Origin: Microcoleus sp. AS-A8
GTDB taxonomy: Bacteria; Cyanobacteriota; Cyanobacteriia; Cyanobacteriales; Coleofasciculaceae
Direction: 5' to 3'
Assembly: GCA_039962225.1 (NCBI GenBank)
Contig: JAMPKV010000021.1
Coordinates: 1 to 64,000, forward strand
Length of the DNA: 64,000 bases
Below the pieces are notes generated by a model, which made no database searches, was not told where the DNA came from, and was given only the letters and a program-made list of their open reading frames with translations. Positions 55,066 to 64,000 of this stretch are shown here, in pieces. The translations under genes were made by a program, and so were the position numbers. Each line of letters begins with the position of its first letter. Within the stretch, counting starts at the first letter, position 1.

Positions 55066-56706
55066 ATGGCAGATGTCACTGAATCAAACACATATAACCA
55101 ATCTATTTTAGGTATTAACTTAGATGGGCTTAACTACCTTGAAGGTGAAAATTTGCTTTCAGAAATAAATTCCATCTTCTTTCAAGCAATAGAGAATGGA
55201 ATCAAGAAATATTATAAAAACGAAGAATTAAATGCTCTGGAAGAGCTAGGTAAAAGGATAATAAGAGATATTTTCAAAGAGCATCTTTGTCTAACTAAAG
55301 CACAAGCTGATGCACAAGAGCTAGAAGAAGTAACTACCAAAGTATTTCAAAAATTTCAAGCCTACTTAGAAAATCGCAATAAAGCGGATGTCAAAACTGT
55401 AGACCAGCTCGACGAAACAATACTACATGTAGAACCACGACTTCCTCCCATAACGCCTATTCCTTCATCAGTAGTAATGTTTTCAAGCATTGAAGCTTAT
55501 ACCAGGAAAGACCGATGGCAAAAGAACGAACAAGGAATAGCCTGCTTACAACACAGAGCTAAAGGAAACCCCCAAAATTATATTGAGCATTACATCACCA
55601 ACCCTAGAGATATTACCCTATTACCTTGGGATGAGGCACAGCAAATTATTGATAAGTTTGGGTTTACAACAGCTAAACTACACTTAGTTTTTGCTGCTCA
55701 TGCCATAAAATCACAAACCCCTTGGGAAAGTAAATTTAATTTGAAAGCTAGCGAGATTATTCGGGAATTTGGTTGGGAAAAAAATCATAAAAAAAGCAAA
55801 CCAGAAAAACTGCTAGAAATTGCTAACACAGCCTTTGCTCTTGATTGCCTCCTAGTTAAAGCTTTTTGGGTTGAGGGAAAGAATAAGAAAGGACAAATCA
55901 TAGCTAGTGCTCCTGTAGGGAGAATGTGGAATGTCTATATCAAACCTATCGGTCAAGTTGACATTCAAGGAAAAATAGACCAGCCTGACGAAGTTTACAT
56001 TACAGTGCAGCCCGGATTATGGACTCAAGATTTTTTGAACCGAGCTGGAACTAAATCAAGAGAAGCTTTATATCAGTTTGGCTACTTAGCTGAGCAAGTT
56101 TTGAAAATCGATCCCTACCATGATGAACTCGCACTAAGGTTTGCTATTTACTTAACCTTGGATAGCCGAGTTCGCCCTACGGGAAACTACAAAGTCCAGG
56201 AGTTATTAGAAATTGCACTACCCCAATCAGTTATAGACAAAGCTCGGTCAGACTGCCGCAAAGCTTATGACTTAAAACAGCGTTGGGACAGCGCAATAAA
56301 GTTACTGCTCGAACTGGAGTGGCAGGTTACGTTTGATGCGGAAACTTATCCTGCATGGCTAAGACCAGACGCAAAAGGTAAGAAGCCTAAAGGTTACCTA
56401 GATAAGCTCCTGGAAGCCAAGCTGACTATTAAACCTATACCCCCTATTCCAGAACTTCTAGCCTGTAAGGTAAAAGCTAGGGCGAAATCCATAAAGCCCA
56501 AGAACAAGTTGAAGCCAAGTCCTCCTAGCAGCTTAACCAGCAGCCAAGTTAGAGAAGCTCGTCAAGCTAAAGGTTGGACTCAAGCCAAACTGGCAGGTTT
56601 TCTCGGCGTATCCCAAAAGCTCGTATCCCTGATCGAGTGTGGCAAGCGCACGGTCAACCAAGAGCTAGATCTCAAGATACGAAGGCTTCTAGATATCAAA
56701 GATTAA
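55066..56706 (+). CDS. HTH-containing protein, probable plasmid replication accessory
   Basis: 546 residues. The N-terminal ~120 are charged helices. The middle (~145-400) has a pattern seen in winged-helix plasmid Rep-like proteins (YTRKDRWQKNEQGIACLQHR, WESKFNLKASEIIREFGWEK, GLWTQDFLNRAG, LALRFAIYLTLDSRVRPTGN), but the match is weak. A Lys/Pro-rich linker leads to a clear C-terminal XRE-type HTH: SSQVREARQAKGWTQAKLAG, FLGVSQKLVSLIECGKRTVN. It is immediately upstream of the iteron region and the CyRepA1 gene, so a role in origin binding or copy control is likely. No enzymatic motif seen. Confidence 0.65.
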   Translation: MADVTESNTYNQSILGINLDGLNYLEGENLLSEINSIFFQAIENGIKKYYKNEELNALEELGKRIIRDIFKEHLCLTKAQADAQELEEVTTKVFQKFQAYLENRNKADVKTVDQLDETILHVEPRLPPITPIPSSVVMFSSIEAYTRKDRWQKNEQGIACLQHRAKGNPQNYIEHYITNPRDITLLPWDEAQQIIDKFGFTTAKLHLVFAAHAIKSQTPWESKFNLKASEIIREFGWEKNHKKSKPEKLLEIANTAFALDCLLVKAFWVEGKNKKGQIIASAPVGRMWNVYIKPIGQVDIQGKIDQPDEVYITVQPGLWTQDFLNRAGTKSREALYQFGYLAEQVLKIDPYHDELALRFAIYLTLDSRVRPTGNYKVQELLEIALPQSVIDKARSDCRKAYDLKQRWDSAIKLLLELEWQVTFDAETYPAWLRPDAKGKKPKGYLDKLLEAKLTIKPIPPIPELLACKVKARAKSIKPKNKLKPSPPSSLTSSQVREARQAKGWTQAKLAGFLGVSQKLVSLIECGKRTVNQELDLKIRRLLDIKD

Positions 56707-57330
56707 TATCTCGCTCTGTCCGTTCGTGCATCAAGAAACTAATGCAACCTGAAGCCGCTGGCAACAGGGCGTGACACCTCGTTACTCGACATCGGGTGGA
56801 CTTGATCGCCTAACGCACCTGTTCTTTGTTCTAAGTACAGGCATTTTGTTCTAAAAAATTTTACCCCTAAAAATTGGCATCAAATCTTTGCCATATATAG
56901 CTTTCAGCTTTAGAACAAAGCCTTCCACATCCCCCGATAAAACTTTCCACATCCCCCGATAAAACTTTCCACATCCCCCGATAAACCGTTTTAAAAATCC
57001 TTACTCCATAAAGCGTTCAGCTTCTTAGAACAGCTCCGATCAAAGATTAAAGATCACTTGGCAAATCCCAGTCTCAGGAGTCTGGGAGGATTAGGGTCGC
57101 TACTCTACTCCTATCAGGGCAACCGTGAGTCAATTCAAGCATCACACCCCAACCAAAGCGCGACTGAGAAACCCTAAATCCGTTGAACGCCAAGCAAGCT
57201 ATCGCACAAGGCGCATCACTTTACCTGACTCACCGCTATCCGGTGTCAGCAGATATCTCAGAACTGAATGCTTTTCAAACGATTGGCTGCTTCAGAACAA
57301 CGGCAATAGCCAAAGTTGGGGGTAGTCTGA
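56707..57330. other. Putative replication origin region
   Basis: No gene. It contains three iterons at 56923-56988 and several copies of a TTTGTTCTAA-type motif in both orientations: 56824-56835, 56844-56856, inverted at 56908-56920, and a related TTAGAAC at 57025-57031 after TTCAGCTT. AT-rich runs lie beside them. Position between two replication genes supports an origin. Confidence 0.55.
56923..56988 (+). repeat. Three 22-bp iterons
   Basis: TTCCACATCCCCCGATAAAA plus two bases occurs three times head to tail, starting at 56923, 56945 and 56967, exactly 22 bp (two helical turns) apart. The third copy changes at its last bases. This is typical of initiator-binding iterons. Confidence 0.82.
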
Positions 57331-60300
57331 ATGTCTAAAGGCTATACCTACGCAAGCAAACGGAATACCTGCCCTCATTGCGGTCACGACAGCGGTTGTA
57401 AAATTTTTGATGATGGCAAGATTTGGTGTCTTAGGGTTAGTACCCAATCAGATATAGCTCCTGACTACCGTTTGATTGGATGGCTCGGTAATGGCATGGG
57501 AGCTTCCTTGGTTGCCAGTCCTACTCATCTGAGTAGCTCCCTTGACAAAACCGAGTATGAAAACCGCCGCCGTGAATGGGAAAAGCAGCGGAAACAGGCA
57601 AAGCGTCACCGACTCGGTATTGAAGACCGAAACGCCCAATATCGCCAGATTGCCCAACGTCTCGATCTCTCGCAACGACACCGACAACTTTTGCGCGATC
57701 GCGGATTAACGGATGCGGAAATTGACTTTGCCTATCAGGAGGGATGGATTAGAACTTGGCAGCCGGGTAATCAAACCTTCAATGCCAACCCTCTTCTAGC
57801 AGGAATCAACCCCATCACCCACAGGTTAACTGGCGCTGATGGATTTTCTATTGCTGCCTGCGATCCCGATGGAAAAATTACTGGACACCAAATCGCTACC
57901 GATAACCGCGATCGCTTGAGTAAATACATTTGGTTATCCAGCAAACGTCACAGTGGCTGTGGTCCGCAGCTCCCCAATGGAGAGCTACCACTATTTGTCT
58001 GGAAGCACCCAGAAACCGCAGAAATCCAGGAAGTGCGGCTAATAGAGGGTGGTTTAAAATCCCTGCTGGTTGCCTTCTGGCTGTGGAGGGAAGGCAAGAA
58101 ACATATTGTTGTAATCGGTACTGCCTGTGCTGCTAGATACGGTCAGCAAACGCTGCAAGATTATTTAACGCGATTAGGGGCAAATCGAGTCAAAATCCTA
58201 CCTGACGCTGGTGCGATCACTAATCGGCACATTAACAAAGCCAATCAACAAACCCTAACATGGCTGCAAGAGTGGGGCTACCATCCCCTTGTAGCTGATT
58301 GGGGACAACTCCATGACAAGTCCCAACCCGACTTTGACGAACTGTTAGCCCGAAACAGAGGTAACGAAGTTCAATTCATTAGTGCTGGCGAATACTTGGA
58401 GCGCTCATCTTTTGAAAATTCAGAACAACAGCGCTTAGAGGAGTTCGAGGTATGTCATGGTTTCACCCGTTGGCTGAAGCGTCTTTTCGACAGGCACAGA
58501 CCCAAAAAAGGTTTTGGACTAAAGCCACTTCAAAAACCAATTGAGCTGCCACCAATTATTCACTACAAGCCGGGTAAGCTTCCCTCTCGCTCGTCATGCA
58601 ATGGTATTGTGCCAAAAATCATCTACAAAAAAGGAGATCGCTTGCTGCTGTGGAAAGAAGCAGTAATTGCAGGTTGGCAGCACATCCTCGATACATCAGC
58701 ACCAGGATTGGGTAAAAGTCACGCGGCGGGTTTGCTTAGTGCCAAAAGCCTGGGAATTGACCAACTTTGGTACTTTGCAGAATTTGCCCGCAACGTTACC
58801 ACACCTTCAGTGCGAGAAAACTTCGCCTATCTCGAACCCCGTCATAACGGACTCAAACAGGATAGCGATCCAACCGGAAAAACCTATCTCAGGCGACCGA
58901 AAGCTGGCGAAACACCTGACACTATGGGCAACTGCCACCGAGCGGAGCTATTTTTGGAATTGTACGCTAAGAACCTACCTTTTATTGAAGGTACTGATAA
59001 TCCCGTTTGTGCAGGCTGCCACTTGTCTGGAGCTTGCCGCAGCCGTGTTGATGCTGGCTTTGGGCATCGGCGAAAGCGCTTCCTTACCTTTCAATCCCCC
59101 AACATACTAGCTCACCTGGATAGTACACCTGGCTCGGACTTCGAGTGGGGTAAAACTGGCTTGATTTTTGATGAAGCCCTGCGTATTATCAAACCCCTTA
59201 AGTTAGTTAAAGTCAAACTCAAAGATGTCGAACAGGCTCTTGCCCAATTGGCTTTAAAAGCGCCTGAAATCAACACGGCTCTAACTCCCGTATTTCAACT
59301 GCTGATTGACTTTCTTAACGGCAAAAAGAAACTACCTCGCTACGGCTACAAAGATGGAGAAGTGCGGCAACTTTTTTGGGATGCCTTAGTCTCCCCCAGT
59401 ATCCAAGAAGATGCTTTCACTGAACCGTTTCAAGGACAGTCGTGCCAATTAGCCTGTACTATAACTGATTCACCCTTACCACCCCTTATCCAAAAAGCTG
59501 CCGCTGTCCTTGAACCCGATTTAAGCTTCTTACAGGAACCTGATGGCGTTTCGGTAAAGAATGTCCCCTCAAAGTGGAAAGCGATCGCTTTTAGGGCTAA
59601 CCAAATCCTGAGACAGCAATCTTATCAGGAAATGACCTCTAAGGCAGAGAATGTACCACTCAACTGGTTGGTGCTGTTTCTAGAGGTGTTGAGTGGTGCA
59701 GTACGCGGTGCGTTGCAACTGGAACGTGGCAAACTAATCGTTGCTACCCGCAATTACAGACACAGCGATATTGCCGCCAGGTCGAAGTGGAACATTTACC
59801 TCGATAGCACTGCTAACCGCCAATATCTGGGATTGTGGCTTGACGTACCAGAAGCTGAGATTTTGCACGTCGAGCAAGTTCTTCCTAGTTACAACAACCT
59901 CCAAGTCATCCAGGTTAACGGACTGGGGCTAGCGGGGAAGGAACGTTCGGCTTTGTGCGATCACAGGATTGAAGCTCTCCGGAGTCAGTTTAGGGAATGG
60001 ATACCTGACATCGTTATTGAAGATTGGAAAGATAAGCTCCCAGAAGATGAACCTCTGCACGATCGAGGCAAAGCTCGATACCTGGCAAAATTCCGAGACA
60101 CGCGAGGAGCTAACTACGCGACTGATGCTCCGGCACTCGCTAGTTTTGGTATCCCCTACCCCAATATCGGCTCCCTTGAATTACTTTACACGGTACTGAC
60201 GGGTAAACCAGCAGGTAAAGATGAGCTGGAATTTCAGGAGTTTGTTGATTGGTCTGTACAAAGTGAGATTATTCAGACCGTGGGCAGGCTGCGATCGCAC

Positions 60301-60897
60301 CTGCGACCCAACAAACAGCTCAAATATTACTTCTGCGCCGATTATGACTTGAGTTTCCTTGAGAAACATTCAATTAAAGTAACAACCCTAGATGCTTTTG
60401 AAATCACTCCACTAGCAGGTACGCCGACTCAGATTGGTCGATGGGAAGTCCTCAAGCTGCTATCGGAAGCCCTTGAAACTGGGCAAGACATCCAGAAAAT
60501 CTCCCAAGCTGAAATTGCACGAACCCTCGGTATTACCCAAGGGCGAGTTAGCCAACTGTTCAGTTCAATCGGTGGGTGGAAGCCCTTCAAAAAATTATTA
60601 GTACCTCTATTAGAGAACTTAAAAGGGAGACTAATAAATTTCAATTGGGAAGATATGAACTTCCTGAGAGCTACTTTGGAACTTCCACTTAAAGAGAGCC
60701 TTACTCAAGTGGTAAACCAAGTCGAGATTAGTGGATGGAAGGATTTTACTGAAATTATCGCAATAGCCTCAAGCGATATCCAGATGGGGCTTATCGGACT
60801 GCTGTTAGACTTGCCCAACTTGTTGCTTCTAAACGAACTGGTAGCAAAGCTCTTGCCACCCGACACAAGAGCGTTTTCAACGACTTGGAAAGAGTAA
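57331..60897 (+). CDS. CyRepA1-family plasmid replication protein
   Basis: 1188 residues. A Cys zinc-finger-like N-terminus (CPHCGHDSGCKIFDDGKIWC) precedes a DUF3854/Toprim-like primase region (residues ~90-330; EVRLIEGGLKSLLVAFWLWR and VVIGTACAARYG). A P-loop domain follows, with SAPGLGKSHAAGLLS near 455, GLIFDEALRII near 613, and a helicase-like ending QTVGRLRSHLRPNKQLKYYF near 985. Residues ~1060-1085 form an HTH (QAEIARTLGITQGRVSQLFS). This order of primase and helicase-like parts matches the cyanobacterial plasmid replication proteins known as CyRepA1. With the iterons upstream it is the likely initiator of this replicon. Confidence 0.85.
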   Translation: MSKGYTYASKRNTCPHCGHDSGCKIFDDGKIWCLRVSTQSDIAPDYRLIGWLGNGMGASLVASPTHLSSSLDKTEYENRRREWEKQRKQAKRHRLGIEDRNAQYRQIAQRLDLSQRHRQLLRDRGLTDAEIDFAYQEGWIRTWQPGNQTFNANPLLAGINPITHRLTGADGFSIAACDPDGKITGHQIATDNRDRLSKYIWLSSKRHSGCGPQLPNGELPLFVWKHPETAEIQEVRLIEGGLKSLLVAFWLWREGKKHIVVIGTACAARYGQQTLQDYLTRLGANRVKILPDAGAITNRHINKANQQTLTWLQEWGYHPLVADWGQLHDKSQPDFDELLARNRGNEVQFISAGEYLERSSFENSEQQRLEEFEVCHGFTRWLKRLFDRHRPKKGFGLKPLQKPIELPPIIHYKPGKLPSRSSCNGIVPKIIYKKGDRLLLWKEAVIAGWQHILDTSAPGLGKSHAAGLLSAKSLGIDQLWYFAEFARNVTTPSVRENFAYLEPRHNGLKQDSDPTGKTYLRRPKAGETPDTMGNCHRAELFLELYAKNLPFIEGTDNPVCAGCHLSGACRSRVDAGFGHRRKRFLTFQSPNILAHLDSTPGSDFEWGKTGLIFDEALRIIKPLKLVKVKLKDVEQALAQLALKAPEINTALTPVFQLLIDFLNGKKKLPRYGYKDGEVRQLFWDALVSPSIQEDAFTEPFQGQSCQLACTITDSPLPPLIQKAAAVLEPDLSFLQEPDGVSVKNVPSKWKAIAFRANQILRQQSYQEMTSKAENVPLNWLVLFLEVLSGAVRGALQLERGKLIVATRNYRHSDIAARSKWNIYLDSTANRQYLGLWLDVPEAEILHVEQVLPSYNNLQVIQVNGLGLAGKERSALCDHRIEALRSQFREWIPDIVIEDWKDKLPEDEPLHDRGKARYLAKFRDTRGANYATDAPALASFGIPYPNIGSLELLYTVLTGKPAGKDELEFQEFVDWSVQSEIIQTVGRLRSHLRPNKQLKYYFCADYDLSFLEKHSIKVTTLDAFEITPLAGTPTQIGRWEVLKLLSEALETGQDIQKISQAEIARTLGITQGRVSQLFSSIGGWKPFKKLLVPLLENLKGRLINFNWEDMNFLRATLELPLKESLTQVVNQVEISGWKDFTEIIAIASSDIQMGLIGLLLDLPNLLLLNELVAKLLPPDTRAFSTTWKE

Positions 60898-60982
60898 CAG
60901 TGCTGATTTCTGGTAAGGGACAACAGAGAAAAAGCTCCCCTGCCAATACGCCCTTTCTCACTCACGTATCGTCTCACAACCC

Positions 60983-61801
60983 ATGAGAGAACTGTGCATC
61001 GATCCAGAATTTTTAGCCTTAATTCCCCCATTAAGTGCTACGGAGCGTCAGGGTTTAGAAGCAAGTATTTTGGCTGAAGGCTGTCGCCACCCGCTTATCG
61101 TGTGGGAGGAAAAGAATATTTTGGTTGATGGACACAACCGATACGAGATTTGTACGGCTCACGGCATTGGGTTCCAGGTTGTTACTCGTTCGTTCCCAGA
61201 TCGGGCTTCGGTCATGGACTGGATGATTGATAACCAACTCTCCCGGCGAAATCTACCACCTATGTTGTTGAGATACCTGCGCGGGAAACGGTACCTTCTG
61301 GAAAAGCAGCAGGGCAAAAGGCACGATTTAACTTCTGCTCAATTTGAGCAGAAGTTGACAACCGATCGAAAGCTAGCCAAGCAGTACGGAGTTAGTGCCT
61401 CAACCATTCGGCGGGATGCTTCTTTTGCTCATGATGTGGACACCTTGAGTGCAGCGTTATCTCCACAGAGTAGGCAGGCTATCTTGAGTCGTGACTCCAA
61501 GCTGACACAACAGGATACCCAACAGCTAGCTAAAGTGGCTCGTCATTCACCGGAGAAAGTACCAGAATTAGTAGCCCAGCTACTGGCTACTGAATCTAAG
61601 TCAAACAGAAAACCGCGCTCAAAACCGACACAAGGGATTAGTTATACTCCTGGGGTTGGCTGTGATTATCAAATCACTGTAACAGCCCAAGTTTGGGAGC
61701 AACTCAACAACTACAAAGAAGAAATCGGTGCGGCAACGCTCTCAGGTGCGATCGCTCGGTTGCTAGATGAGGTTAAACTGGCATCAACTTCCTCAAACTG
61801 A
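60983..61801 (+). CDS. ParB-like protein next to the replication gene
   Basis: 272 residues. The ParB N-terminal fold is clear: LSATERQGLEASILAEGCRH, PLIVWEEKNILVDGHNRYEI (the GHxR CTP-binding motif). An HTH follows (KLAKQYGVSASTIRRDASFA), then a Lys/Ser-rich linker and a short C-terminal ribbon-like segment. It is a second ParB-type protein in the window, smaller than and distinct from parB at 33.7 kb, with no partner ParA beside it. Small ParBs in this position commonly accompany CyRepA1 and may regulate rep or help partition. It begins 85 bp after the rep stop. Confidence 0.8.
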   Translation: MRELCIDPEFLALIPPLSATERQGLEASILAEGCRHPLIVWEEKNILVDGHNRYEICTAHGIGFQVVTRSFPDRASVMDWMIDNQLSRRNLPPMLLRYLRGKRYLLEKQQGKRHDLTSAQFEQKLTTDRKLAKQYGVSASTIRRDASFAHDVDTLSAALSPQSRQAILSRDSKLTQQDTQQLAKVARHSPEKVPELVAQLLATESKSNRKPRSKPTQGISYTPGVGCDYQITVTAQVWEQLNNYKEEIGAATLSGAIARLLDEVKLASTSSN

Positions 61802-62039
61802 TGCCTTCACAATTGTTGAAGTTGATGTCGATACAAAAACTGACTCCAAAGCCGTGCAAAGTAATGAGTTTTCCACTGAGAACTCCCCGATTGTCCAAAG
61901 ATGCAGGAATAGGAAAGGAGTTTGAGAGCTAAACTTTTTCCGTATTTTCTCGGAACCCAAAATAAAATACACTCGCTAGGCTAAAGTAGTACAAATGACC
62001 TATTTGGGGTCGTTCTACTTCACAAGACTACCTCTTTTC

Positions 62040-63056
62040 ATGCTAAATGATGCCAACATCGAAAAGCCAACAAAACGTCGAATCCTCTGCATTGACGGTG
62101 GTGGACTCCTTGGAACGTTTCCTGCTGCGTTTCTTGCAGCCCTTGAGGAGCGAGTGGAAAGACCAATAGGTCAATATTTCGATCTCATTGCAGGAACATC
62201 CACGGGTGGCATAATTGCACTGGGCTTAGGCTTGGGATTACAAGCCTCAGAAATACTCCGACTTTATAGAGATCGGGGAGCGGAAATCTTCGGTCAGCAT
62301 CATGCTCCTCTAAAGAATGCTCTCTTTCGCCAACTTCGGAAGATTCGTTGGCTTCGACGGGCAAAGTATGATTCTGAGAAATTGCGAGAAATCCTTGTTG
62401 AGGTTTTCGGAGAGAAGCATATAGGAGATGCCTCGACACGGCTTGTGATACCAGCGTGGAGTCCAACAGCGGGAGCTGTCTATATCTACAAGACTGCTCA
62501 CCATCCTCGCTTAAAGACAGATTATAAAGAACTAGTTGTTGACGCTGCGCTTGCAACCGCTGCTGCACCAACGTACTTTCAAGCCCACATGACAAAGCAT
62601 GACGTAGGACTCGTAGACGGAGGTGTGTGGGCTAACAATCCGATTGGAATTGCTGTGGTTGAAGCCATTACTCTGCTTGATTGGCCGCGTGATTCGATCC
62701 ATGTTCTTAGCCTTGGCTGCTTGAGCGAGGTGTATAACATTCCTGCATCAGCAGGTCTTCTCACTCTGGGCAAGAAAACTATTCGGCTCTTTATGGACGG
62801 TCAGTCGCATGGGGCAATGGGAATGGCAAAGCTCCTTACTGGTCACGAGCATAAACGACAGGCAATTTATCGCATTGATCACACTGTACCGTATGGAGAA
62901 TACAGCATGGACGATGCGAAGGTGATTCGTCGTCTTGAAGGTCTCGGATACGAGCGAGCGCGAGACCGATACCCTGTGCTTGAGCCAGTCTTTTTTGATC
63001 GACCTACAGAGGAATTTAAGCCTTTTTATACTCTCGAACCGAAGAACGCATCATGA
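62040..63056 (+). CDS. capV: CapV-like patatin phospholipase, CBASS effector
   Basis: 338 residues from the ATG at 62040; an in-frame ATG at 61995 would add 15 residues, and neither has a good ribosome-binding site. The patatin motifs are complete: oxyanion-hole DGGGLLGTFPAAFL, nucleophile Ser in IAGTSTGGIIALGLG, and catalytic Asp in VDGGVWANNPIG. In CBASS the cyclic dinucleotide made by the CD-NTase activates such lipases to break down the membrane. The stop overlaps the start of the CD-NTase gene (ATGA), so the two form an operon. Confidence 0.85.
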   Translation: MLNDANIEKPTKRRILCIDGGGLLGTFPAAFLAALEERVERPIGQYFDLIAGTSTGGIIALGLGLGLQASEILRLYRDRGAEIFGQHHAPLKNALFRQLRKIRWLRRAKYDSEKLREILVEVFGEKHIGDASTRLVIPAWSPTAGAVYIYKTAHHPRLKTDYKELVVDAALATAAAPTYFQAHMTKHDVGLVDGGVWANNPIGIAVVEAITLLDWPRDSIHVLSLGCLSEVYNIPASAGLLTLGKKTIRLFMDGQSHGAMGMAKLLTGHEHKRQAIYRIDHTVPYGEYSMDDAKVIRRLEGLGYERARDRYPVLEPVFFDRPTEEFKPFYTLEPKNAS

Positions 63057-64000
63057 AGTTGACTGAGCATTTTAAAGACTTGCTGGAGAACACGGTTAAC
63101 CTTAATCAGTCACGAATTGACCTGTTAGAGCAGCGTGTTGAAACAATTGAATCGTTTCTCCAAAGAAGTGACTATGCTCCTCGCATCTTCCGCTTTTCTG
63201 CTCAAGGTTCATGGGCACACAGAACCATCATCAAGCCACCGAAGGAAAGGGATTTTGATGCTGATTTACTGGTAATTATAGATGTGGTTGAAGGTTGGAA
63301 GGCGGCAGACTATGTTAATGAACTGTACTACATCTTTCGAGGTAACAAAATCTATGCTGATAAAGTCTCACGAGGTACTCGTTGTGTTGAGCTAAATTAC
63401 AAAAATGACTTTCATCTTGATGTTGTTCCCTGCCTTCAGGTCATTGAAGGAGAAAACAAGCGTTTTTGGGTCTGCAATCGGCTTGAAGAAGATGATGGCT
63501 TTGAGGAAACTGCCTCTGAAGCCTACACAAATTGGCTTGTTGAGCAAAACCGGATTGTCGGTAATAATCAACTTTGCAAGGTCACCCGTTTGCTTAAATA
63601 TCTGCGTGATATTAAATTAACCTTCTCTGTCAAGTCAATTTTACTGACCACATTAGTTGGACTGCAAATTACTAGAGCCGATGAAAATGAACTCTTGAGA
63701 TCGCTAGTCTTTTCAGACCTTCCAACATCAATGAAAACTATCACTAATCGGCTAAATGCCTTTCTTCAGGCACGTCCTTCTATGCCGACAATTGAGAATC
63801 CAGTCCTTGCAGGGGAAAACTTTAATCGCCACTGGGATCAGGACAAGTACGAGAACTTCCGAAATAAGATTCATCAGTATAGAGAATGGATTGACGATGC
63901 TTATGCAGAGCTAGATAGGGATGAAAGCATTCGGAAATGGCGTAGAGTTTTTGGTGATGACTTTGCCCAAGGGGAAGTGATTAAAAAGGCTGTTTCTGTT
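63053..64000 (+). CDS. Second CBASS nucleotidyltransferase, truncated by the window edge
   Basis: 316 codons are visible from ATG 63053 to the last base with no stop. After helices (MKLTEHFKDLLENTVNLNQS), the nucleotidyltransferase motif reads FSAQGSWAHRTIIKPPKERD, FDADLLVII, giving GS and DxD, with the third carboxylate in the strand DFHLDVVPCLQV. The helical half follows (LLKYLRDIKLTFSVKSILL). It differs from the CD-NTase at 5.3-6.4 kb (GSW and FDAD instead of GSY and DVD), so the two systems belong to different clades. Downstream genes (E2, Cap2, Cap3) would lie outside the window. Confidence 0.85.
   Translation, partial: MKLTEHFKDLLENTVNLNQSRIDLLEQRVETIESFLQRSDYAPRIFRFSAQGSWAHRTIIKPPKERDFDADLLVIIDVVEGWKAADYVNELYYIFRGNKIYADKVSRGTRCVELNYKNDFHLDVVPCLQVIEGENKRFWVCNRLEEDDGFEETASEAYTNWLVEQNRIVGNNQLCKVTRLLKYLRDIKLTFSVKSILLTTLVGLQITRADENELLRSLVFSDLPTSMKTITNRLNAFLQARPSMPTIENPVLAGENFNRHWDQDKYENFRNKIHQYREWIDDAYAELDRDESIRKWRRVFGDDFAQGEVIKKAVSV

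Noticed and set aside
56923-56988. CRISPR array
   Set aside because: Repeats are 22 bp and contiguous with no spacers, and no cas gene is present; iterons fit better.
1-64000. rRNA or tRNA genes
   Set aside because: None recognised on either strand by eye; consistent with a plasmid, but a tRNA scan was not possible.

Overview
The window reads as part of a cyanobacterial plasmid, probably from a large filamentous species. HIP1-type GCGATCGC octamers are scattered throughout, the protein families are typically cyanobacterial (CyRepA1 replication protein, TPR-CHAT proteases, NRPS modules), and a complete plasmid maintenance set is present. That set is parA/parB at 33.7-35.9 kb with two palindromic parS candidates, and a CyRepA1-type initiator at 57.3-60.9 kb preceded by three 22-bp iterons and followed by a ParB-like gene. 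No rRNA, tRNA or CRISPR array was recognised.

Layout. 0-2.5 kb: the end of a lamin-tail-domain gene, remnants of a tyrosine recombinase and of a subtilisin-like peptidase, and an intact tyrosine integrase. 3.4-6.4 kb (minus strand): a compact CBASS anti-phage operon consisting of a CD-NTase, an E2-like protein without E1 or JAB, and a Cap4-like nuclease-SAVED effector, with a truncated XRE regulator beside it. 6.8-12.4 kb: small hypothetical genes, a GNAT acetyltransferase with an unknown partner, repeated two-hairpin elements, and a probable group II intron fragment. 13.4-29.5 kb: a non-ribosomal peptide locus (A-PCP-amidinotransferase; TubC dock-C-A-PCP-C-A-PCP-C-A-PCP-C; MFS exporter). Adenylation codes read by eye predict Phe, then Ile/Val, then Leu after an unassigned, probably guanidinylated starter. 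30.2-33.4 kb: an ECF-like sigma factor interrupted by an insertion sequence with long terminal inverted repeats, and a histidine-kinase fragment on the far side. 36.3-38.5 kb: a truncated RecD-like helicase and small genes.

38.9-54.5 kb is the most unusual region. Four large TPR-CHAT protease genes lie on one strand with stop/start overlaps (TAATG, ATGA). Between the second and third sit a 113-residue helical protein and a 513-residue protein with two C-terminal membrane segments. Two decayed pieces (a CHAT tail with two stop codons, and an orphan N-terminal module) show that the array grows and shrinks by whole-gene recombination. A reasonable hypothesis is a multi-sensor protease defence or cell-death system, with the membrane protein as its target.

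54.6-64 kb: a small gene, an HTH-containing probable replication accessory protein, iterons, CyRepA1, a ParB-like protein, then a second CBASS locus (CapV-like patatin phospholipase overlapping a CD-NTase that runs off the window). The replicon therefore combines plasmid maintenance, two cyclic-nucleotide defence systems, a protease array and a specialised-metabolite locus. All assignments come from reading motifs in the sequence; no database search was run.
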